A DNA stretch of 64,000 nt from contig NZ_CP019082.1 of the NCBI RefSeq assembly GCF_001956985.1, positions 434,001 to 498,000 on the forward strand. The letters run 5' to 3'. The DNA comes from Paludisphaera borealis (lineage in GTDB: Bacteria > Planctomycetota > Planctomycetia > Isosphaerales > Isosphaeraceae). The position numbers were made by a program, and so were the translations under genes. Of this stretch, positions 57,801 to 64,000 are shown piece by piece (position 1 is the first letter of the stretch; the number at the start of each line of letters is the position of its first letter). Below the pieces are notes generated by a model. That model was not told where the DNA came from. It did not search any database and worked only from the letters and a program-made list of their open reading frames with translations.

Positions 57801-59227
57801 CCGAAAAGATGTCGGCTCGGCGGCACGGCTTCTCCCGACTCGCGGGCGATCCGGTCCGCCGTGTCGAGCACCGCGCGCAACTCGGGGAAATGCGGGCAGA
57901 GGTCGGCCAGCATCCCGGGATACTGCGAGCCTTCGCCGGGGAAGAGGAAGGCGAGCGTACCGTCGCCCTGACGTCCCGGCGGGTCGTGCCAGAAGTAGAG
58001 CCCGCGAGCGTCACGCACCCGCTGGCACGAGTCGTTGCGGAGGCACGGCTCGATCGTCTCCAGATGCTTCATCAACTCGTCGAACGAGCCCGCGACGAGG
58101 CCGAGGCGAACCTTCCCGTCCTTCGGCTCGCGCCCCGTGTTAAGCGTGTGGGCGAGGTCTTTCAGGTTGATGCGGTCGCGACCTCGGCGTTGCAATTGTT
58201 CACGAAGCTCGCGGACCCGATCGGCCAGGGCGGATCGATCGTCGGCCGCGAGGAGGAAGGCTTCGCAATCCCAGTTCGGCAGCGCGCCCGGGGTTATCTG
58301 ATCAGCCGACGCGGCGTGTTCTTCGAGGACGGCGTGGGCGCAGAGGCCGTGAGGGCCGGAGGCATGGACGCCCGCGCGCCGCGGCGCATCGGGATCGCCG
58401 TGAATCCACGGACGTGGAGCGGTCAGGACCTCAAAGCCGTCGGAGATCGCCAGCGACTGCGGGCGGTCGTCGGATCGCGTCGGCGGTGAGAGGCGATGAT
58501 GCAGGGATAAGGCCGCCTTGATCAATCCGTCCATTCCGGCGGTGGAAGCCGCGCCCAGAACGCGAACGCCGGCGTCGGGCGGCGGAAAGACCGCGCGAAC
58601 CGCCCGCAGCTCGGCGGGGAGGCCGCGCGCCTCGATCAGTCCCACGGTCTCGGGCTTCGCTCGGGCGGTGCGGCAGGCGCGACGGATGGCTCGGACGCAG
58701 CGGGCCGCCGGCCCGCTCCCGTCGTCGCCGAAGCCGATTCCCTTGATGATCGCATAAACGCGGTCGCCGTCGCGTTTGGCGTCGCGCAGCCGTTTGAGGG
58801 CGACCGCTCCGACGCCCTCGTCAACGGTGACGCCGACGGCCACCGCGAGATCGGCGTGCCGCTCGATCAACTCGCGGCTCGCCAGATCGATCGCGGCCAT
58901 CGACGCAATGCCAACGTCGCGGAGCAAGCTCGCGCTCGTCCAGTTCATCTGGTCGACGTGATCCCGGATCGCGTCGTGATCGCAGCCGCCCCCTGATCCG
59001 ACGACCACCTCGACGCGGTCGCTGCTCAGGCGTCCCGGGTCGACGCCGGCGTCGGCCAAGGCGGAGTGGACGACGTCGCCGATCGGCAAGACGTCGGGCT
59101 TGGCTCGATCGCTGGTCGCGTCGCGATTGGCCAGGACGTCGGCCCAGAACGCGAACAGATCGACGGCGCCTGGAAAGCCGCAGCCCATGCCGACGATGGC
59201 GACGTCATAGGGCCGTCGTCGATTCAT
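54833..59227 (-). CDS. Multidomain synthase: inactive KS-like, AT, DH-like, 4'-phosphopantetheinyl transferase
   Basis: A 1464-residue protein. Residues about 1-310 are a shortened ketosynthase fold: YDVAIVGMGCGFPGAVDLF at the start, but the active-site Cys segment reads DVGIASMAAIDLASREL, and the His motifs read IEARGLPA and AASTAGMDG. It is therefore catalytically dead, like a chain-length factor. Acyltransferase about 425-740, nucleophile Ser in VVGHSSGELPAL (about 520). A Pro/Ala linker follows, then a hot-dog dehydratase-like region (about 930-1290, PIAADHTLGGRRVSALDPE). The end (about 1310-1464) is an Sfp-type transferase (PGVDVVAIDERSDDF, AAKQAAAKSIGIG). It overlaps the upstream synthase gene by 4 bases. 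Confidence 0.88.
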   Translation of the reverse strand: MNRRRPYDVAIVGMGCGFPGAVDLFAFWADVLANRDATSDRAKPDVLPIGDVVHSALADAGVDPGRLSSDRVEVVVGSGGGCDHDAIRDHVDQMNWTSASLLRDVGIASMAAIDLASRELIERHADLAVAVGVTVDEGVGAVALKRLRDAKRDGDRVYAIIKGIGFGDDGSGPAARCVRAIRRACRTARAKPETVGLIEARGLPAELRAVRAVFPPPDAGVRVLGAASTAGMDGLIKAALSLHHRLSPPTRSDDRPQSLAISDGFEVLTAPRPWIHGDPDAPRRAGVHASGPHGLCAHAVLEEHAASADQITPGALPNWDCEAFLLAADDRSALADRVRELREQLQRRGRDRINLKDLAHTLNTGREPKDGKVRLGLVAGSFDELMKHLETIEPCLRNDSCQRVRDARGLYFWHDPPGRQGDGTLAFLFPGEGSQYPGMLADLCPHFPELRAVLDTADRIARESGEAVPPSRHLFGAASSSPDALWATDTAVTAVLSSQWGMFQVLSRLGLRPDAVVGHSSGELPALAAAGTLETERSLESALSRLATIFRKLEAEGTIPQARLTAVGVDRAQAEAVCRAHGGSVVVAIDNCPHQVVLAGPPDATERVVAELCAAGAMREDLPFARAYHTPAFSAVLGPLEAFYASLDFHRPKTRVYSCSNAERMPDEPDAIRRLAVAQWTRTVAFRETIETMYRDGLRVFVDVGARGNLCGYVDDVLRGKPVFAVAANLARRSGTKQLNHLVASLFAQGLPLDATYLYARRRPQRLDLASEPTKAVEPLKREYNGRLNPKQPDLAAPRLSFDTEPHGFLNGNGNGHVRYPRADSTLTIDAPAAAVVAPPPMEFAGFAMSNEAGAAVADEAVLGYLSTMNAFLKTQNEVMTAYFQAANGGCQAEAEVAPAFPEPGPWAGAILAGEPGRWISTEFLLDESNDPIAADHTLGGRRVSALDPERKGLAVLPFFVMAEMVAQVGSLVAPVGLVLEGLEDVQAHKWVGYDPDAVLAMHGECEPDDPRRIRVSLRHRKRSASADGTDGRLVFEGVARFAERTLPPIAPKPLFLSDPKPSKFTAERLYDEQWLFHGPAMQPLTELGSVGEEGISGTIALRPLEHLLRPGSPSRLHTDPVALDGFTQLLGCWGLDVFEQGDVIFPLRMGGLTIHGERPEVGDSTVCRIHIREIERHRVQVDAELIRPDGRVWLRVEDWQDWRFYWPSRYRDVFRAPDSVLIGEPLPLEGLSPRVASAVWLAPPIDMARPVWRDVLERIQLGPDESAETLAQGGPDVRRTHRLWGRTAAKEAVRRIWLEQGGPPRFPADLVITHDADGQPRVADLARPDLDDPPAVSIAHAEGVAVALAAHGPDARPGVDVVAIDERSDDFAASAFTPHERTLLAQPAPSDALEWAARLAAAKQAAAKSIGIGPTAEPSRVEARRVDFEAGTVLVHVRDRVDLIVHTNRRKDHAWAWTLGAEA

Positions 59228-62200
59228 CGCAGGGCCTCCGCCCGGGGCGCGTTTCGCTTCATCGGGCCGTCAAGGCCGCCAAGATGGCTCGCGAGCACGA
59301 CCTCGACGTCTCCCTTGCGACCGCGCGTCAACTCGTCGAAGAGCGCGGCGACTCCCGCCTTGGGAGCGATCATCCCCAGGCCCCGGGCGTCGAGCACCGC
59401 TTCCAGGTCGGAGACCATGCCGACGCCCGACCACGGTCCCCAGTTCGCCGCGAGGACGCGGCCCGGCCACCGGCCGTCAAGCCAGACGGCCAGCTTGTTG
59501 AGCACGTCGTTGGCCGCCGCGTAATCGGTCTGACCCTTGTTGCCGAATCGACCGGCGATCGACGAGAAGAAGATCGCGAACCGAATGAGTTCCGGCCTGA
59601 CGAGCCGGACCAGGTTGAGCGCGCCGTCGACCTTTGGGCTGAAGACGCGATCGAACGACTCAATGGATTTATCGCGAGCCAGCTTGTCCTGGATCAACCC
59701 CGCGCCGTGGATCAGACCCACGGGGTCGCCGAAGCGACGTCGCCAGTCGGTCGCCAAGCGCTCGAGACCCGCCGTGTCGCGGACGTCGATCTGGGCGTAC
59801 TCGACGCGCGATCCCAGCGCCTGAAGCTCCGCGATGTTGGCGCGGGCCTCGCGCGCCTTTCGGAGCGCCTGGTAGGCCTGTTCGATCTTCGCGGGGCCGC
59901 TCTCTTGACCGGCTCGACGGAGCTTTTCGTGGAGTGCCGTCTTGAGGTGGGCCGGATGCGCGATCGCGTCGAGCCGAGGGTCGTCGACGTCGCCGGTCAG
60001 TGGCGACGTGCCGATCAGGAGCAGCGTGGGCCGCCATCGCCGGGCTAGCTCGGCCGCCGCCAGTGCGGTGATCCCTCTCGCCCCACCGGTGATCCAGATC
60101 GGCTCGCCCGGGCTCAGATGGAAGTCGTTCGGGACCGCGGGCAACGACTTTGAGACCGCCTTCAACCGAACCCGGCGGTCGCCAAGGTAGCCGACCTCCG
60201 ACCACTTGTCGTCGAACCAGAGTTCGGCGAGGAGTCGGCCGGCGATGCTGGCTGTCGCGAGGTTCGGGTCGAAGTCGACGACGCGGGCCCGGACGCGGGG
60301 CCACTCGCGAGCGAGCGTCTTCATCAGTCCGGCGACGGCGCCGTGGCCGGGGAAGAAATCGGCCGAGGTTCGCGCCGCGCTGGCGAATGCTCCTCCCATC
60401 GCGGTCGCCGAGATCAGGCAGGCGCCGCCGCGTCGCGAGGCCCGTTCGAGGTCGCCGGCCGCCGCCTTGGCCAGCACGAACAGGCCGCGCGCCTCGGACG
60501 TCATTCGATCCGTCCAGCCGGTCGGATCCAGTTCGAGACTTCTTCCCGAGCGCAGCGGTTGGGCGTGGACCAGGCCCGCGATCACGTCGCCTTGGCGGGC
60601 GTGGCGGTACGCGGCCTCGACCGACGCCGGCGACGACCAGTCGATCTCGGAGTCTCGACCCCCCAGGAAGGCGACCCGACATCCTTTCGCCCGGACCTGC
60701 TCGGCTAGCGCGGCCGACGTTCCGCGATCGTCTTCGACGATCATCACCGTGGAGCCGAGCGGTAGTCCGCTCTCGTCCTCGGCCATCGGCGCATCGACGG
60801 CTTCAAGCAGGAGCCTTCGGATTCCGTCGTGCGGCTCGGTCTCGGCCGACTTCATTCCCTCCTGGGTCGGCGCGGGAGCGACTGGGGGCGCGGGAGTCGG
60901 GGGAGCGGCGACGTCGGGCGCGTCGGTTCGGCCGAGCAACTTCTCGACCCGATCGACGATCGCGCCCAGAGTCGCGGCGCGGGTGAGGGCGTCCATACTT
61001 TCGGGATCGGAGGCCGACGCGAGACGAGGGAAGACGTCGCGCAATTTGCCGAGGATCTCGACGCGCTTGATCGAGTCGATGCCGAGGTCGGCCTCGATGT
61101 CGAGCCCGAGTTGAAGGACTTCCAGAGGATACCCCGTGCGGTCGCGAACGATCTCCAGAAGCTTGGCCGCGATGACATCCCGATTGGCCGGTTCGGACGT
61201 GGCGGCCGGGCTCGGCGCGATGGCGACTGGCGCGACCGGGGGAGCCGGCTCGGACGCGGACGGAGCGACCGACGGACGGCTTTCGACGACGGGCGGCGGT
61301 GTGAAGACCGGCGCGGGAGGAGCGGGAGTCGTCCTCGGCGCCGTGGTCGTCGGAGCGGCGGACTTGCCGGTCAAGTACGCCAGCATCGTCGCCTGCTGGA
61401 CTTCGAGGAACGTCCGCATCGTCTCCTGGAACGCGGCCATCACGCGCTCGGAGGCGCCCGACGGAGTCGGGGTCGACGGCGCGGGCGTGGCGGCCGCGGC
61501 TTGTTTGTGCGGCTTGCCGTTGACTGCGGGCGGAGGAGACGTTGTCTGGTTCATGTTCGCTTCGACCCGAGGTAGGGAGACGACAGGCTTGGGCGTGGTG
61601 GTTGAGGGTTTCGGCTGGATGTTCGCCTGGCCGAGCCGGCGCGGCTCGGGAGCGTTCAGCGGCCGGGCGCGGCTGCCGTTGACCATCCAGGTCGAAGGGC
61701 TGAGCGGCGGCGAGCCGTCGCCCGCCGGCAACGTCGCGAGGTCGAGCCGCGCATCGGATCGGCCCCGCGTGAGACGTTCCAGCTTCAAGGAGAGCCCGGC
61801 CGCCGCGAGCCGGGCGAGGGCGTGCAGCAAGCTGACCAGGCTCGATCGCCCCGGACCGCCGCCATCGCACGAAACCGCGACATGGGGGCGGTCGCCCAGG
61901 ATCGAATCGACCAGGCCCGAGAGGACCGAGCCGGGACCGACCTCGATGAAAACCCGCGTCCCTTGCTCGTGCATGGCCGCGATCATGTCGGAGAAACGAA
62001 CGGGTTCGACGACGTGATCGCCCAGGCGACCGGCGATCGCCTTCAAGTCGGTCGGGTGGGGCCTGGCGTCGAGGTTCGAGAACACCGGCCGCCCCGGCGC
62101 GGCGATCAGTCGATCGGCGGCGAGCCGGGTCAAGGGCTCGCGGGCGGCGTCCATCCGTTCCGTGTGAAAGGCGCAGGCCACGGGCAGGCGTCGGCCGCGA

Positions 62201-64000
62201 ACGTTTCGCCCTTGGGCGCGGTCGACGACGGCCTGGACCGACGCCTCCGAGCCGGCGACGACGGTTTGAAGCGGGCCGTTGAAGTTCACGGCCGCGACGT
62301 CTTTCAGGTCGCCGATCAAGGAACGGACGGTCTTCGCGTCGGCCGCGAGGGCGGCCATCGCGCCGGGGTTTCGGCCGGCGGCGTCGCGGAGCAATCGCCC
62401 TCGCGTCAGCGAAAGCTCGACCAGGCCGCGGACGTCGAGCGCGCCGGCCTCGTGCAGCGCGACGAGTTCGCCGTAGCTGTGACCGGCGACGACGTCGGCG
62501 GCGAGTCCCAGGCTTGCCAGCAGCCGCGAGAGCCCGAGGCTCGCCGCGCCGAGGGCCGGCTGAGCGATCTCGGTGGCTCGCAACGCGTCGGTCTGGGCGC
62601 GGCGGGCGTCGTCGTTGAAGGCGGGGGGCGGGAAGATCTTCGGGCCGATCGGCTCGCCGCCGAGGTCGCGGACGGCGGCGTCGAACTCGTCGAAGGCGCC
62701 GAGCACTTCCTCGAACGCGACCGCCAGGTCGCCGAGCATGCCGACCGCCTGAGAGCCCTGCCCCGGGAACACGAACGCGACATTGCCCCCCGCGTGCCGC
62801 GGACGCTCGGCGTAGCGGACGCCGCGCGGGTCGTCGAACGCGGCGTCCCCCTTGCGAATCGCCGACCGGGCGGTTTCCAGCTTTGTGGCCAGATCGTCGA
62901 GGCCGGTTGCGACGATCGCCAGCGTGGGGCCGTTGCCGTCGATGGGCTTCCGGCTCGCCAACGTGTGGGCGACGTCGCGGAGCGCGGGCCGCGCGCCGGC
63001 GTTCAGGCGATCGGCGAGTTGATCGAGGTCGCCAAGCAGCGACTCGCGATCGGCGGCCGACCAGACGAGCAACTCGGCGGGCCATTCGCGATCGGCGGCC
63101 CGAGTCGTCGGGATCGGATCTCGCTCATAGGCTTCCATGACGACGTGAAAATTCGTGCCGCCGAATCCGAACGCGCTGACGCCGGCGCGGCGCGGGCGTT
63201 CGAGCGAGGCGTGCAGCCAGGGGCGGGCCTCGGTGTTGAGACGAAGCGGGCCGTCGTGGAGATCGAGCTGGAGGTTCGGGGTCGTCACGCCGATCGTCGG
63301 CGGCAAGACCCGGTTGTGCAGCGCGAGCGTGGCGTGGATCAGTCCGGCCAGTCCCGCGGCGCACTTGGTGTGGCCGATCTGCGACTTGACGGAACCGACG
63401 GTGCACGAGCCTCGCTCGGCGCCCGCCTCGCGCATCAGCCGGCTCAGGGCGGCGATTTCGACGACGTCGCCGACGGCGGTCCCGGTGCCGTGGGCTTCAA
63501 CGTAGCCGACGGTCGCCGGATCGACGGCCGCCTCGGCGTAGGCGCGTTCGAGGGCTCGGGTCTGGCCTTCGATTCCGGGCGCGGTCAGACCCCGGCTGCG
63601 GCCGTCGCTGGAGGAGCCCACGCCCTGGATCACGGCGTAGATGCGGTCGCCGTCGCGCTCGGCGTCGGCCAGCCGCTTGAGAATCACCGCCGTCGCGCCC
63701 TCGCTGATCACGATGCCGTCGGCGGTCGCGTCGAACGGGCGGCAGCGGCCGCGCGGCGAGAACGCTTGCGTCTTGCTGAACGCCAGATACGTGAACGGAT
63801 TTTGAACCGTGTCGACGCCCCCCAGCACGACGACGTCGGCCGCCCTGCTCCGAAGCTCGCGGACCGCCAGGTTGAGCGCGGCGAGCGACGACCCGCAGGC
63901 GGCGTCGACCGTGTAGTTGGCCCCGCCGAGGTTCAGCCGGTTGGCGATCCGGCCGGCGGTGACGTTCAGGAGGAAGCCGGGGAACGAGTCCTCGGTCCAC
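59224..64000 (-). CDS. PfaA-like type I synthase KS-AT-ACP-KR, 5' end outside the window
   Basis: At least 1591 residues; the frame is open to the window edge, so the start is missing. Ketosynthase: active Cys in TVDAACGSSLAALNLA (codon 63895-63897), VEAHGTGTAVGD and SQIGHTKCAAGLAGL, all intact. Acyltransferase: VFPGQGSQAVGML and nucleophile Ser in VAGHSYGELVAL. After a Pro-rich linker comes one carrier domain, DLGIDSIKRVEILGKL (Ser codon 61072-61074), the wording seen in PUFA and secondary-lipid synthases. The C-terminus is a ketoreductase (PIWITGGARGITALAAAEL, FFSSIAGRFGNKGQTDYAAAND). It should build a long acyl or polyketide chain with the downstream proteins. Confidence 0.93.
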   Translation of the reverse strand, partial: WTEDSFPGFLLNVTAGRIANRLNLGGANYTVDAACGSSLAALNLAVRELRSRAADVVVLGGVDTVQNPFTYLAFSKTQAFSPRGRCRPFDATADGIVISEGATAVILKRLADAERDGDRIYAVIQGVGSSSDGRSRGLTAPGIEGQTRALERAYAEAAVDPATVGYVEAHGTGTAVGDVVEIAALSRLMREAGAERGSCTVGSVKSQIGHTKCAAGLAGLIHATLALHNRVLPPTIGVTTPNLQLDLHDGPLRLNTEARPWLHASLERPRRAGVSAFGFGGTNFHVVMEAYERDPIPTTRAADREWPAELLVWSAADRESLLGDLDQLADRLNAGARPALRDVAHTLASRKPIDGNGPTLAIVATGLDDLATKLETARSAIRKGDAAFDDPRGVRYAERPRHAGGNVAFVFPGQGSQAVGMLGDLAVAFEEVLGAFDEFDAAVRDLGGEPIGPKIFPPPAFNDDARRAQTDALRATEIAQPALGAASLGLSRLLASLGLAADVVAGHSYGELVALHEAGALDVRGLVELSLTRGRLLRDAAGRNPGAMAALAADAKTVRSLIGDLKDVAAVNFNGPLQTVVAGSEASVQAVVDRAQGRNVRGRRLPVACAFHTERMDAAREPLTRLAADRLIAAPGRPVFSNLDARPHPTDLKAIAGRLGDHVVEPVRFSDMIAAMHEQGTRVFIEVGPGSVLSGLVDSILGDRPHVAVSCDGGGPGRSSLVSLLHALARLAAAGLSLKLERLTRGRSDARLDLATLPAGDGSPPLSPSTWMVNGSRARPLNAPEPRRLGQANIQPKPSTTTPKPVVSLPRVEANMNQTTSPPPAVNGKPHKQAAAATPAPSTPTPSGASERVMAAFQETMRTFLEVQQATMLAYLTGKSAAPTTTAPRTTPAPPAPVFTPPPVVESRPSVAPSASEPAPPVAPVAIAPSPAATSEPANRDVIAAKLLEIVRDRTGYPLEVLQLGLDIEADLGIDSIKRVEILGKLRDVFPRLASASDPESMDALTRAATLGAIVDRVEKLLGRTDAPDVAAPPTPAPPVAPAPTQEGMKSAETEPHDGIRRLLLEAVDAPMAEDESGLPLGSTVMIVEDDRGTSAALAEQVRAKGCRVAFLGGRDSEIDWSSPASVEAAYRHARQGDVIAGLVHAQPLRSGRSLELDPTGWTDRMTSEARGLFVLAKAAAGDLERASRRGGACLISATAMGGAFASAARTSADFFPGHGAVAGLMKTLAREWPRVRARVVDFDPNLATASIAGRLLAELWFDDKWSEVGYLGDRRVRLKAVSKSLPAVPNDFHLSPGEPIWITGGARGITALAAAELARRWRPTLLLIGTSPLTGDVDDPRLDAIAHPAHLKTALHEKLRRAGQESGPAKIEQAYQALRKAREARANIAELQALGSRVEYAQIDVRDTAGLERLATDWRRRFGDPVGLIHGAGLIQDKLARDKSIESFDRVFSPKVDGALNLVRLVRPELIRFAIFFSSIAGRFGNKGQTDYAAANDVLNKLAVWLDGRWPGRVLAANWGPWSGVGMVSDLEAVLDARGLGMIAPKAGVAALFDELTRGRKGDVEVVLASHLGGLDGPMKRNAPRAEALR

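Overview
The window is GC-rich bacterial chromosome, most likely from a planctomycete of the Isosphaeraceae type. The clues are a DUF1559 pseudopilin-like gene paired with a small lipoprotein, several large secreted glycoside hydrolases, TPR-fused response regulators, and GC-rich coding with long open frames on both strands. The genus cannot be named from sequence reading alone. No rRNA operon, CRISPR array or prophage was seen. The only RNA gene called with confidence is a tRNA-Ala(CGC).

Layout. 1-3.4 kb: a repeat-rich leader, a membrane-anchored cupin protein and an OprP-type porin. 3.4-11.6 kb: a Mop/TOBE molybdate-binding protein on the minus strand, then a tight plus-strand catabolic operon (HpcH/HpaI aldolase, double cupin, 2-hydroxyacid dehydrogenase, SDR, sugar isomerase/epimerase) followed by a secreted GH78 alpha-L-rhamnosidase. 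11.7-19.1 kb, minus strand: lipoprotein, DUF1559 protein, secreted DUF5060/GH5-like hydrolase, agmatine deiminase and N-carbamoylputrescine amidase. 19.1-22 kb: an accessory patch with three families of dispersed inverted repeats and an IS110-family element whose structured 5' leader may encode a bridge RNA. 22-25 kb: RidA, SDR, SIS-domain protein, GH43-like hydrolase and the tRNA.

25.6-43.3 kb looks like one regulatory unit. An AlgB-like sigma-54 activator and a KinB-like kinase sit among two receiver-TPR proteins, a complete kdpFABC K+ pump with a greatly extended KdpC, and a KdpD sensor module lacking its kinase half. Next come two glycosyltransferase-type genes and a GDE-type glucosidase. 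Three sequences with the GG-N10-GC spacing of sigma-54 promoters lie before the first receiver-TPR gene, before the kinase-kdp operon and before the glycosyltransferase genes. This suggests shared AlgB/RpoN control of K+ uptake and glycan or solute synthesis. That link is inference.

43.4-49.3 kb: a TPR gene behind a Fur-like box, an NsrR-type regulator divergent from a cupin gene with a 10-1-10 operator between them, peptide deformylase, a GH9 hydrolase and GMP reductase. 49.3-64 kb, all minus strand: a lipid/polyketide gene cluster. A PfaA-like KS-AT-ACP-KR synthase runs off the window edge. Downstream of it are a KS-like/AT/DH/phosphopantetheinyl transferase fusion, a free acyl carrier protein, a hydrolase, an SDR, two paralogous zinc-ribbon methyltransferases and a MacB-type exporter. 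This is the best candidate for an undescribed system; its product is unknown.
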